The notes beneath the pieces were generated by a model. It had not been told where the DNA came from, searched no databases, and saw only the letters and a program-made list of their open reading frames with translations. The translations under genes were made by a program, and so were the position numbers. From contig NZ_RYDL01000014.1 of NCBI RefSeq assembly GCF_003968755.1, positions 1-64,000 of the forward strand: a stretch of DNA of 64,000 nt, given 5' to 3'. How positions within the stretch are numbered: position 1 is the first letter of the stretch; each line of letters begins with the position of its first letter. Positions 1 to 7,044 of the stretch are shown one piece after another. This DNA comes from Flavobacterium sp. RSP15. GTDB taxonomy: Bacteria > Bacteroidota > Bacteroidia > Flavobacteriales > Flavobacteriaceae.

Positions 1-312
1 TTTGATAATGCTAGAAAATTTGCTTGTTATGCTGGAACTGCCCCTTTTGAATATAGTTCGGGTTCGAGTATTAAAGGACGAACCAAAGTGAATCATATGG
101 CAGATAAAAAGATGAAATCAATATTACAAATGTGTGCTTTAGTGGCAGTGAAACATGATCCACAGCTCAAAGAGTATTATGAACGAAAAAAAGGAGAAGG
201 TAAAAATGCGATGCTAGTTTTAAACAATGTAAAATGTAAAATTATTGGTCGCGTTTTTTCTGTAATTAACAGACAAACTCCATACATAAACACATATAAA
301 TTTGCCTGTTAA
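1..312 (+). pseudogene. IS110-family transposase, C-terminal part (cut by window edge)
   Basis: An open frame enters from the left edge and runs about 103 codons to a TAA. The sequence has the look of the C-terminal Transposase_20 (IS116/IS110/IS902) domain: a Y-A-G-x-A-P segment, then G-R-T-K-V, then a helical stretch ending in K-N-A-M-L-V-L-N-N-V-K-C-K-I-I-G-R-V-F. IS110 enzymes recombine DNA with a DEDD catalytic domain at the N-terminus, which would lie outside this window. Whether the full gene is intact cannot be judged from here. No terminal repeats are expected for IS110. An internal ATG at 88 is not a credible start because homology-like sequence continues upstream of it. Confidence 0.75.
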
Positions 313-472
313 TTTTTAAAACATCACTTGTTTTTTATCATAGAATGCGCAATGAATAAGATTATAGATATTAGCTGGCAGCACATGATAGCCTATTCGT
401 GAAACGGAATTGATTTTTTGCAAACATGCTCAAATAAATTACAATTCATGACTTCCAATTCAAAATAATGTT

Positions 473-480
473 TACTTTTG
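473..480 (+). promoter_or_regulatory. Bacteroidetes -7 element upstream of rpsU
   Basis: TACTTTTG at 473-480 matches the Bacteroidetes sigma-A -7 consensus TAnnTTTG. It would place the transcript start near 487, giving a leader of only about 20 nt that contains the Shine-Dalgarno sequence. No clear TTG -33 element is seen at the expected distance. Confidence 0.5.
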
Positions 481-492
481 CAGACTTAAAGA

Positions 493-501
493 AAGGGGGT
501 G
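493..501 (+). promoter_or_regulatory. Strong Shine-Dalgarno sequence of rpsU
   Basis: AAGGGGGTG lies 8 nt before the rpsU ATG at 510. It is complementary to the 16S rRNA anti-Shine-Dalgarno tail over nine positions, with one G:U wobble. Other genes in the window (tuf, rplK, rplJ, rpoB, rpoC) have only A-rich leaders. This site also decides the rpsU start. Confidence 0.8.
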
Positions 502-509
502 TCTATATT

Positions 510-704
510 ATGTTAATTATACCAATTAAAGACGGAGAAAATATCGATAGAGCATTAAAACGCTACAAAAGAAAATTTGATAAAACAGGAACTGTTCGTC
601 AACTAAGAGCACGTACTGCTTTTATTAAGCCTTCAGTTACAAATAGAATCAAAATTCAAAAAGCGGCTTATATCCAAAATATGAGAGATAACTTAGAGAG
701 TTAG
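510..704 (+). CDS. rpsU: 30S ribosomal protein bS21
   Basis: Sixty-four residues, the normal length for bS21, starting M-L-I-I-P-I-K and containing the basic R-A-L-K-R-Y-K-R-K-F and R-A-R-T-A-F motifs. bS21 sits on the platform of the small subunit near the 3' end of 16S rRNA. Structural work on the Flavobacterium johnsoniae ribosome shows bS21, with bS18 and bS6, hiding the anti-Shine-Dalgarno tail. The start at 510 is chosen over an in-frame ATG at 468 because the strong Shine-Dalgarno site is placed correctly for 510 and the upstream part lies over the -7 element. A terminator follows directly, so the gene looks monocistronic. Confidence 0.95.
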   Translation: MLIIPIKDGENIDRALKRYKRKFDKTGTVRQLRARTAFIKPSVTNRIKIQKAAYIQNMRDNLES

Positions 705-725
705 TCAATATCTATTAAATAAAAT

Positions 726-772
726 ACCGTTAGTCATCAAAATTGTATAACTTTGATGCTAACGGTTTTTTT
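726..772 (+). terminator. Rho-independent terminator of rpsU
   Basis: A 15-16 bp stem (726-741 with 752-766, one bulged base) is followed by seven T. The T-tract ends directly against the ATG of the next gene at 773. Confidence 0.85.
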
Positions 773-1669
773 ATGACTACTAATAAAGATGCTTTTCGGG
801 ATTATCTACAGTTGGAGAAAAAATATTCTCCTCATACCCTAACGGCATATTGTGCGGATATTGCTTCTTTTGAATCATTCAACAAAATTCACTTTGAGGA
901 GCAAGGCATAGAGCAGGTAGGGTATAGTCAAATCAGGAGTTGGATTGTATCACTTGTGGATGATGGGGTTTCGAATGGCTCCGTTAATAGAAAAATAGCA
1001 TCTTTAAAAGCATTTTACAAATTCCTGTTGAAAACAAAGCAAATTCGGGTTAGTCCATTGTCAGGGCATAAAGCATTGAAGACTTCGAGGGTTTTGCAGG
1101 TTCCTTTTTCTGAAAAAGAAGTTTTGAATGTTTTAGATCAAATGCAAAATACAATTGGATTTGAAGAAGTGAGGAATAAACTCATAATCGATTTGTTGTA
1201 TACTACCGGAATGCGACGCGCAGAGCTGATTCAGCTTCAAATAGCAAATATTGACTTATCGAACAATACAATTAAAGTGTTAGGAAAGCGAAGTAAAGAG
1301 CGAATCCTTCCTGTTTTGCCGGTACTGGCGGTTCAGTTTTGTTTGTACCTAAAGGAAAGAGCTTTGTTGGCAATAGTCGTTGATAATGCTTATTTTTTTC
1401 TCACAAAAAAAGGATTAAAATTAAATGATTCTTTTGTGTATCGGCTAATAAATTCTTACTTTAGTGCTGTGTCTGAGAAAGTAAAAAAAAGTCCACATAT
1501 CCTGCGGCATACTTTTGCAACACATCTATTAAATAATGGTGCGGATTTAAATTCAGTAAAGGAATTGTTAGGGCATTCTAGTTTGGCTTCAACTCAAATT
1601 TATACCCATAGCAGTTTGTCAGAAATTAAAAGTATTTATAAAGAGGCGCATCCTCGAGGACGTAAATGA
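773..1669 (+). CDS. xerC: Tyrosine recombinase XerC-like
   Basis: A 298-residue tyrosine recombinase with an N-terminal core-binding SAM-like domain and a C-terminal catalytic domain. Catalytic residues are visible: R148 in TGMRRAEL, K172, H242 and R245 in PHILRHTFATHLL, H268 in LGHSS, and nucleophile Y277. Xer recombinases resolve chromosome dimers at dif. A second Xer gene lies at 59765, so this window holds a likely XerC/XerD pair. The start at 773 is chosen over a TTG at 743 because the latter lies in the loop of the rpsU terminator. The gene has no room for its own leader, so it depends on read-through or on a promoter inside the rpsU region. Confidence 0.88.
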   Translation: MTTNKDAFRDYLQLEKKYSPHTLTAYCADIASFESFNKIHFEEQGIEQVGYSQIRSWIVSLVDDGVSNGSVNRKIASLKAFYKFLLKTKQIRVSPLSGHKALKTSRVLQVPFSEKEVLNVLDQMQNTIGFEEVRNKLIIDLLYTTGMRRAELIQLQIANIDLSNNTIKVLGKRSKERILPVLPVLAVQFCLYLKERALLAIVVDNAYFFLTKKGLKLNDSFVYRLINSYFSAVSEKVKKSPHILRHTFATHLLNNGADLNSVKELLGHSSLASTQIYTHSSLSEIKSIYKEAHPRGRK

Positions 1670-1693
1670 TTCGTAAAATGTTTAACTAAAAAA

Positions 1694-2002
1694 ATGATTA
1701 TGAAGGTAAGTGTTCATGCAGTTAACTTTACTGTTGACAAAAAGCTAGTAGATTTTGTTCAAGAAAGAATGGACAAGTTAGAAAAGTATTATGACAAGGT
1801 GGTATCCGCCGATGTTTTTTTGAAAGTGGAGAAGACTAGTGATAAAGAAAATAAAATTGCTGAGGTAAAAATGAATGTTCCCGGAGATGACTTTTTAGTT
1901 AAAAAGCAATGTAAAACTTTTGAAGAAGCCTTAGAACTTTCTGCTGAATCTTTAGAACGATTATTGGTAAAAAGGAAAGAAAAAATAAGTTCGCATATTT
2001 AA
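1694..2002 (+). CDS. hpf: Ribosome hibernation-promoting factor, short form (HPF/RaiA)
   Basis: A 102-residue protein of the sigma-54 modulation/S30EA family: beta-alpha-beta-beta-beta-alpha fold beginning K-V-S-V-H-A-V-N-F and ending in the basic helix L-E-R-L-L-V-K-R-K-E-K-I. Such proteins bind idle ribosomes in the decoding channel and promote 100S dimers or block tRNA. The length fits the short form, without the extra dimerisation domain of long HPF. Two in-frame ATGs (1694 and 1700) are possible; the second gives the more usual start M-K-V-S-V. The gene follows xerC by 24 nt and is probably cotranscribed with it. Confidence 0.9.
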   Translation: MIMKVSVHAVNFTVDKKLVDFVQERMDKLEKYYDKVVSADVFLKVEKTSDKENKIAEVKMNVPGDDFLVKKQCKTFEEALELSAESLERLLVKRKEKISSHI

Positions 2003-2025
2003 TATGATTTTTTTTTAAAAAAAGT

Positions 2026-2055
2026 TTTGATTGAGAGATAAAATCTATACATTTG
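2026..2055 (+). promoter_or_regulatory. Promoter of the tRNA-tuf transcript
   Basis: TTTG at 2026-2029 and TACATTTG at 2048-2055, 18 nt apart, fit the Bacteroidetes -33/-7 consensus very well. The transcript should start around 2060, just before the first tRNA. Confidence 0.75.
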
Positions 2056-2056
2056 C

Positions 2057-2084
2057 AGTCCGTTAGAAATAGCGGACTTTTTTT
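2057..2084 (+). terminator. Hairpin plus T-tract at the very start of the tRNA-tuf transcript
   Basis: AGTCCG (2057-2062) pairs with CGGACT (2073-2078), followed by seven T. It has the form of an intrinsic terminator but lies at or just after the predicted start site, 9 nt before tRNA-Thr. It may be an attenuator or a processing signal; it may also be a relic. Confidence 0.5.
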
Positions 2085-2092
2085 ATTGATTC

Positions 2093-2166
2093 GCCAGCGT
2101 AGCTCAGTTGGCTAGAGCAGCTGATTTGTAATCAGCAGGTCGTGGGTTCGAGTCCCTCCGCCGGCT
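2093..2166 (+). tRNA. tRNA-Thr (TGT)
   Basis: Cloverleaf of 74 nt: acceptor arm GCCAGCG with CGCCGGC, which has one A-C mismatch at the fourth pair, D-arm GCTC/GAGC, anticodon arm GCTGA-TTTGTAA-TCAGC giving anticodon TGT, and T-arm GTGGG-TTCGAGT-CCCTC with one mismatched position. CCA is not encoded. First of three tRNAs ahead of tuf. Confidence 0.95.
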
Positions 2167-2199
2167 CAAGACTGTAAAGGTCTGGCAATATAAAAAGTA

Positions 2200-2280
2200 G
2201 GGGAGATACTCAAGCGGCCAACGAGGGCAGACTGTAAATCTGCTGTGTAAACTTCGCAGGTTCGAATCCTGCTCTCCCCA
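2200..2280 (+). tRNA. tRNA-Tyr (GTA)
   Basis: An 81-nt class II tRNA with a long variable arm. Acceptor GGGGAGA pairs with TCTCCCC; anticodon arm GCAGA-CTGTAAA-TCTGC gives GTA. CCA is not encoded. Confidence 0.96.
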
Positions 2281-2345
2281 CGTTGAATGTTTTAAATTAT
2301 TAGGTTTAAATTAATTTAAAATGTAATATTTAAAATTAATTCTCT

Positions 2346-2417
2346 GCCGGTGTAGCTCAGGGGTAGAGTGCTTCCTTGGTAAGGAAGAGGTCTCGGGTTC
2401 AATTCCCGACATTGGCT
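2346..2417 (+). tRNA. tRNA-Thr (GGT)
   Basis: A 72-nt tRNA: acceptor GCCGGTG with CATTGGC (two G-T pairs), anticodon arm CTTCC-TTGGTAA-GGAAG giving GGT, T-arm CGGG-TTCAATT-CCCG. It lies 53 nt before tuf. The AT-rich gap 2281-2345, where many bacteria carry tRNA-Gly, holds no tRNA. Confidence 0.95.
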
Positions 2418-2470
2418 CAAGTAAGTAGGAAATAGAAATTAATATATAACAAGATTTAAAATTAAGTAAA

Positions 2471-3658
2471 ATGGCAAAGGAAAATTTTAACCGTAACAAG
2501 CCCCATTTAAACATTGGAACAATTGGGCATGTGGATCACGGAAAAACAACATTAACTGCGGCAATTACAAAAGTATTGTCTGATGCAGGGTATTGTCAAG
2601 CAAAATCATTTGATCAAATTGATAATGCTCCAGAAGAAAAAGAAAGAGGTATTACAATTAATACATCTCACGTTGAGTATGAAACTGCTAATCGTCACTA
2701 CGCTCACGTTGACTGTCCAGGTCACGCGGATTACGTAAAGAACATGGTTACAGGTGCTGCTCAAATGGATGGTGCTATTCTTGTTGTAGCTGCTACTGAT
2801 GGGCCAATGCCACAAACACGTGAGCATATCCTTTTAGGTCGCCAGGTAGGTATTCCTAGAATGGTTGTATTCATGAATAAAGTGGATATGGTTGATGATG
2901 AGGAATTACTTGAATTAGTTGAGATGGAAATCAGAGACTTGTTATCTTTCTATGAATATGATGGAGATAATGGTCCTGTTGTTCAGGGTTCAGCTTTAGG
3001 TGGATTGAATAATGATCCAGCTTGGGTACCAAAAATTCTTGAATTGATGGCAGCTGTAGATTCTTGGATCGAAGAGCCGGTAAGAGATGTTGCAAAACCT
3101 TTCTTGATGCCTGTTGAAGATGTGTTCTCAATCACTGGTCGTGGAACTGTTGCTACAGGTCGTATCGAAACAGGTGTTGCTAATACAGGAGATCCAGTTG
3201 AAATCATTGGTATGGGAGCTGAAAAATTGACTTCTACTATTACAGGAGTTGAGATGTTCCGTAAAATCCTTGATAGAGGTGAAGCTGGAGACAACGTAGG
3301 TATTCTTTTAAGAGGTATTCAAAAAGAAGACATCAAAAGAGGAATGGTTATCTGTAAGCCAGGTTCAGTTAAACCACATGCTACTTTTAAAGCTGAGGTT
3401 TATATCTTGAAAAAAGAAGAAGGTGGTCGTCACACACCATTTCACAATAACTACCGTCCACAGTTTTATGTACGTACAACGGATGTAACAGGGATCATTA
3501 CTTTGCCTACAGGTGTAGAAATGGTTATGCCTGGGGATAACTTAACTATTGATGTTGTTTTGCTTAGTGCAATTGCATTAAGTGTTGGTTTACGTTTTGC
3601 TATCCGTGAAGGTGGTAGAACTGTAGGTGCAGGTCAGGTAACTGAAATTGTAGCATAA
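2471..3658 (+). CDS. tuf: Elongation factor Tu
   Basis: A 395-residue EF-Tu, the usual length. It carries aminoacyl-tRNA to the ribosomal A site with GTP. The G-domain motifs are intact: GHVDHGKTT near residue 19, DCPGH near 81, NKVD near 136 and GSAL near 174; domains 2 and 3 follow, with the R-G-I-T-I-N effector region near 59. It is the last protein gene before a hairpin terminator and is cotranscribed with the upstream tRNAs, an arrangement close to the thrU-tyrU-glyT-thrT-tufB order of enterobacteria. The leader is A-rich with no Shine-Dalgarno sequence. Confidence 0.98.
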   Translation: MAKENFNRNKPHLNIGTIGHVDHGKTTLTAAITKVLSDAGYCQAKSFDQIDNAPEEKERGITINTSHVEYETANRHYAHVDCPGHADYVKNMVTGAAQMDGAILVVAATDGPMPQTREHILLGRQVGIPRMVVFMNKVDMVDDEELLELVEMEIRDLLSFYEYDGDNGPVVQGSALGGLNNDPAWVPKILELMAAVDSWIEEPVRDVAKPFLMPVEDVFSITGRGTVATGRIETGVANTGDPVEIIGMGAEKLTSTITGVEMFRKILDRGEAGDNVGILLRGIQKEDIKRGMVICKPGSVKPHATFKAEVYILKKEEGGRHTPFHNNYRPQFYVRTTDVTGIITLPTGVEMVMPGDNLTIDVVLLSAIALSVGLRFAIREGGRTVGAGQVTEIVA

Positions 3659-3680
3659 TCCAAATAGGATAAAAAAGTAT

Positions 3681-3716
3681 AAAGCCAGTAACTCTGTAAA
3701 GTTGTTACTGGCTTTT
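3681..3716 (+). terminator. Terminator after tuf
   Basis: A perfect 12-bp stem (3681-3692 with 3704-3715) ending in TTTT. The T-tract is short, so partial read-through into tRNA-Trp and secE is likely. Confidence 0.7.
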
Positions 3717-3724
3717 ATTAACGA

Positions 3725-3795
3725 ACGGGCGTAGTTCAAGGGTAGAATAGCGGTCTCCAAAACCGTTGATGGGGGTTCGAATCCCTCCGCCCGTG
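3725..3795 (+). tRNA. tRNA-Trp (CCA)
   Basis: A 71-nt tRNA: acceptor ACGGGCG with CGCCCGT, anticodon loop CTCCAAA giving CCA, T-arm GGGGG-TTCGAAT-CCCTC with a mismatch. It lies 17 nt before secE, as in many bacteria. Confidence 0.95.
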
Positions 3796-3812
3796 CAAAA
3801 AAATAAATCATA

Positions 3813-4010
3813 ATGACAAAAGTTGTTAATTACATATCAGAGGCATTTGAGGAATTAAAGTCAAATGTAACTTGGCCGGTTTGGGCTGAGGTTCAGCGTC
3901 TAACGATTGTTGTGGCTGTTTTTTCAGTATTATTCGCTTTGGCAACTTGGGGAGTAGATGAAATTTTCGCAAAAGCTTTGGCCGGTTTTTTTAACTGGAT
4001 AAAAGCATAA
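3813..4010 (+). CDS. secE: Preprotein translocase subunit SecE
   Basis: A 65-residue short SecE with the amphipathic cytoplasmic helix (E-A-F-E-E-L-K-S-N-V-T-W-P) followed by one membrane segment (roughly residues 28-47). The W-P in the helix is a family hallmark. SecE clamps the SecY channel in the inner membrane. It lies between tRNA-Trp and nusG, the common bacterial order, with 10 nt to nusG. Confidence 0.95.
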   Translation: MTKVVNYISEAFEELKSNVTWPVWAEVQRLTIVVAVFSVLFALATWGVDEIFAKALAGFFNWIKA

Positions 4011-4020
4011 TTTTTTTGTT

Positions 4021-4572
4021 ATGGCAGATAATAATATTAAAAAGTGGTATGTCGTTAGGGCGGTAAGTGGTCAAGAAAATAAAGTGAAAGCTTATATCGA
4101 AACCGAAATCGCACGACTTGGGATGGGTGATTATGTGTCACAGGTTTTGGTTCCTACTGAAAAAGTAGTTACTGTAAAAGAAGGAAAAAAGATAATTAAA
4201 GATAAGGTTTATTTTCCAGGATACGTCATGATAGAGGCTAATCTGATTGGTGAAATACCTCATATTATTAAATCAATAACAAGTGTTATTGGTTTTTTAG
4301 GAGAGATTAAAGGGGGGGAGCCTGTTCCTTTGAGAATTTCCGAAGTGAATCGAATGTTAGGTAAAGTAGATGAATTAGCGGTTAATACCGATACACGTTC
4401 TATTCCTTTCAATATTGGTGAGACGATTAAGGTTGTTGATGGTCCTTTTAATGGTTTTAACGGAACTGTGGAAAAAATTAATGAAGAAAAGCGTAAACTG
4501 GAAGTAATGGTAAAAATTTTCGGAAGAAAAACACCATTAGAATTGAGTTTTATGCAAGTTGAAAAAGTATAA
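4021..4572 (+). CDS. nusG: Transcription termination/antitermination factor NusG
   Basis: A 183-residue NusG with the N-terminal NGN domain (W-Y-V-V-R-A-V-S-G-Q-E near the start, P-G-Y-V near residue 68) and the C-terminal KOW domain (V-V-D-G-P-F-N-G-F-N-G-T-V near 138-150). NusG binds the RNA polymerase clamp and couples it to Rho or to the ribosome. It follows secE by 10 nt and precedes rplK by 65 nt, the classic order. Confidence 0.96.
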   Translation: MADNNIKKWYVVRAVSGQENKVKAYIETEIARLGMGDYVSQVLVPTEKVVTVKEGKKIIKDKVYFPGYVMIEANLIGEIPHIIKSITSVIGFLGEIKGGEPVPLRISEVNRMLGKVDELAVNTDTRSIPFNIGETIKVVDGPFNGFNGTVEKINEEKRKLEVMVKIFGRKTPLELSFMQVEKV

Positions 4573-4593
4573 TTTTGTTACATCTATAATATC

Positions 4594-4622
4594 CATTGCA
4601 ATCGCTTCCAAAGATTGTAGTG
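4594..4622 (+). promoter_or_regulatory. Hairpin in the rplK leader
   Basis: A 10-bp stem (4594-4603 with 4613-4622, two G-U pairs) and a 9-nt loop lie 15 nt before rplK. There is no T-run directly behind it, so it is not a standard terminator. The rplK-rplA leader is where ribosomal protein uL1 represses its own operon in other bacteria; a role here is inferred only from position. Confidence 0.4.
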
Positions 4623-4637
4623 TTAAATTTTTAAAAA

Positions 4638-5084
4638 ATGGCTAAAGAAATTAGTAAAGTAGTTAAACTACAAGTTAAGGGAGGTGCTGCGAATCCATCG
4701 CCACCGGTTGGACCTGCTTTAGGTGCTGCTGGTGTTAATATCATGGAGTTCTGTAAGCAATTTAATGCAAGAACTCAAGATAAAGCCGGCAAAGTTTGCC
4801 CTGTGCAAATTACAGTGTATAAAGACAAATCTTTTGATTTTGTTGTAAAAACACCACCTGCTGCTGTCCAATTATTGGAAGCTGCAAAGCTAAAATCTGG
4901 TTCAGGTGAACCTAATCGTAAAAAAGTGGCTAACGTTACTTGGGACGTAATTAGAACAATCGCCGAAGATAAAATGGTGGATTTGAATGCATTTACTATC
5001 GAATCTGCTATGAGCATGATCGCAGGAACGGCTAGATCTATGGGTATAACTGTAACTGGAGATTCTCCTCTAAAACAAGGGTAA
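4638..5084 (+). CDS. rplK: 50S ribosomal protein uL11
   Basis: A 148-residue uL11. The N-terminal proline-rich segment ([16 protein letters not shown]) and C-terminal rRNA-binding domain (ending near A-R-S-M-G-I) are intact. uL11 forms the base of the stalk at the GTPase-associated centre. The stop is 3 nt before rplA, so the two are translationally close. Confidence 0.97.
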   Translation: MAKEISKVVKLQVKGGAANPSPPVGPALGAAGVNIMEFCKQFNARTQDKAGKVCPVQITVYKDKSFDFVVKTPPAAVQLLEAAKLKSGSGEPNRKKVANVTWDVIRTIAEDKMVDLNAFTIESAMSMIAGTARSMGITVTGDSPLKQG

Positions 5085-5087
5085 GAC

Positions 5088-5777
5088 ATGGCAAAATTGA
5101 CAAAAAAGCAAAAAGAGGCTGCTTCAAAAATTGAAAAGAACAAATTATATTCTCTTAAAGATGCTGCGGCATTAATAAAAGTTGTTGCTTCTGCAAAATT
5201 TGATGAGTCTATTGATATCGCAGTTCGTTTGGGTGTAGATCCAAGAAAAGCGAATCAAATGGTAAGAGGTGTAGTAACATTGCCTCATGGTACTGGTAAA
5301 GATGTTAAAGTATTAGCATTGGTTACTCCGGACAAAGAAGCGGAAGCTTTGGCAGCTGGTGCTGACTATGTAGGTCTTGATGACTATTTACAAAAGATAA
5401 AAGACGGTTGGACAGATGTTGATGTAATTATCACAATGCCTTCTGTTATGGGTAAATTAGGTCCATTAGGTCGTATTTTAGGACCTAGAGGTTTAATGCC
5501 TAACCCTAAAACAGGTACTGTAACTATGGATGTTGCAAAAGCTGTTCAAGAGGTGAAAGCTGGTAAAATTGACTTTAAAGTTGACAAAACTGGTATAGTG
5601 CATGCAGGAATTGGTAAAGTCTCTTTTGGAGCTGAACAAATTGTTGACAATGCTCACGAAATTATTCAAACATTAATCAAACTTAAACCAACTGCGGCTA
5701 AAGGAACTTACATCAAAAGTATTTACCTAACTAGCACTATGAGTCCTGCAATTGCATTGGATCCTAAGGCAGTATAA
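5088..5777 (+). CDS. rplA: 50S ribosomal protein uL1
   Basis: A 229-residue uL1, normal length, with the signature region around [23 protein letters not shown]. uL1 forms the mobile arm at the ribosomal E site and in many bacteria represses the rplK-rplA mRNA. It starts 3 nt after rplK. Confidence 0.97.
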   Translation: MAKLTKKQKEAASKIEKNKLYSLKDAAALIKVVASAKFDESIDIAVRLGVDPRKANQMVRGVVTLPHGTGKDVKVLALVTPDKEAEALAAGADYVGLDDYLQKIKDGWTDVDVIITMPSVMGKLGPLGRILGPRGLMPNPKTGTVTMDVAKAVQEVKAGKIDFKVDKTGIVHAGIGKVSFGAEQIVDNAHEIIQTLIKLKPTAAKGTYIKSIYLTSTMSPAIALDPKAV

Positions 5778-5799
5778 TTGGTAGTTAAAAATTTTTAGT

Positions 5800-6312
5800 A
5801 TGACTAGAGAAGAAAAATCAATCGCGATTGAAGTTTTAACTGCACAGTTAGCTGGTACAAATATTATTTATGTATCTGATATTTCTGGAATGAATGCAGA
5901 AGCGACTACGAACTTAAGAAGAGCTTGTTATAAAGCAGGTATAAAATTAGAAGTAGTTAAAAATACGTTGCTTGCAAAAGCAATGGAAGCATCAGCTAAT
6001 GATTATGGAGATTTACCTTCAGTTTTGACTGGTAATAGTGCTATATTCATTTCTGAGATAGCAAACGCTCCGGGTAAGATAATAAAAGATTTCAGAAAAA
6101 AATCAGCTAAACCGGTATTAAAGGGAGCTTATATCAACTCTGAAATTTATATTGGAGACGATCAATTAGATGCATTAGCAACTATTAAATCTAAAGAAGA
6201 GCTTATCGGCGAACTTATTGGATTATTGCAGTCACCAGCACAAAGAGTTATTTCTGCTCTTCAAAACCAATTTGCCAAAAGCGAAGAGGCTACAGAGGAA
6301 GTGGAGGCATAA
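5800..6312 (+). CDS. rplJ: 50S ribosomal protein uL10
   Basis: A 170-residue uL10: N-terminal rRNA-binding domain (A-I-E-V-L-T-A-Q-L and V-V-K-N-T-L-L-A-K-A) and a C-terminal helix that binds bL12 dimers. It lies 22 nt after rplA and 92 nt before rplL. The intergenic region to rplL is AT-rich. Confidence 0.96.
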   Translation: MTREEKSIAIEVLTAQLAGTNIIYVSDISGMNAEATTNLRRACYKAGIKLEVVKNTLLAKAMEASANDYGDLPSVLTGNSAIFISEIANAPGKIIKDFRKKSAKPVLKGAYINSEIYIGDDQLDALATIKSKEELIGELIGLLQSPAQRVISALQNQFAKSEEATEEVEA

Positions 6313-6404
6313 TGAAAGAAGAGTTTTACTCTAATTTTATTACATAAAACGCGCACAATAAATAAATTATATTTTTTACAAATCATTTTAAAACGATAGA
6401 AAAA

Positions 6405-6773
6405 ATGGCAGATTTGAAACAATTCGCAGAACAATTGGTTAACCTAACGGTAAAAGAAGTTAACGAATTAGCAACAATATTAAAAGATGAGTACGGAATC
6501 GAACCAGCTGCTGCAGCTGTAGTAGTTTCAGGTGGTGGCGAAGCTGCTGCTGAAGATGTTCAAACAGAATTTACAGTGGTTTTGAAAGCAGCAGGTGCTT
6601 CTAAATTAGCAGTTGTAAAATTAGTTAAAGAACTTACTGGTTTAGGTTTGAAAGAAGCTAAAGATGTAGTAGACAGCGCACCAAGCAATGTTAAAGAAGG
6701 TGTAACTAAAGATGAAGCAGAAGCGCTTAAAAAATCTTTGGAAGAAGCTGGAGCTGAGGTTGAACTTAAATAG
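6405..6773 (+). CDS. rplL: 50S ribosomal protein bL12 (L7/L12)
   Basis: A 122-residue bL12 with the N-terminal dimerisation domain, the Ala-rich flexible hinge (about residues 32-50) and the conserved C-terminal domain ([20 protein letters not shown]). bL12 recruits translation GTPases to the ribosome. It is the last ribosomal gene before the rpoB leader. Confidence 0.97.
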   Translation: MADLKQFAEQLVNLTVKEVNELATILKDEYGIEPAAAAVVVSGGGEAAAEDVQTEFTVVLKAAGASKLAVVKLVKELTGLGLKEAKDVVDSAPSNVKEGVTKDEAEALKKSLEEAGAEVELK

Positions 6774-6795
6774 TTCACTCTAGTTTTGAAAATAA

Positions 6796-6835
6796 GGTTT
6801 AGGTCTTGGAGTCATCCAAAGACCTAAACCATTTT
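6796..6835 (+). terminator. Attenuator-like hairpin between rplL and rpoB
   Basis: A 15-nt arm at 6796-6810 pairs with 6816-6830 (12 consecutive pairs plus a mismatch), followed by ATTTTT. It lies 23 nt after rplL, where enterobacteria have the partial terminator that sets the ratio of ribosomal protein to RNA polymerase. Confidence 0.75.
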
Positions 6836-7044
6836 TCGTATAACAAAAGGCTACGTTGTATTAGTACATACTAGTCTTTTAAAATAGATTCATTTTATCC
6901 ATTACGAGGAAAAAAAATTAACAGATAATAAGAAAGTAGTTATCTTAAATTGGTTTTTAAAGATGTAATGGTTAAAAAAAAAGGTATAAATAAATTACTA
7001 TTTATACAAAAAAATTACTTTTCTAATCAAAATTTTGTCCATTG

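Noticed and set aside
743-772. Upstream TTG start for xerC
   Set aside because: It lies in the loop and arm of the rpsU terminator; the residues it would add are encoded by the hairpin and T-tract.
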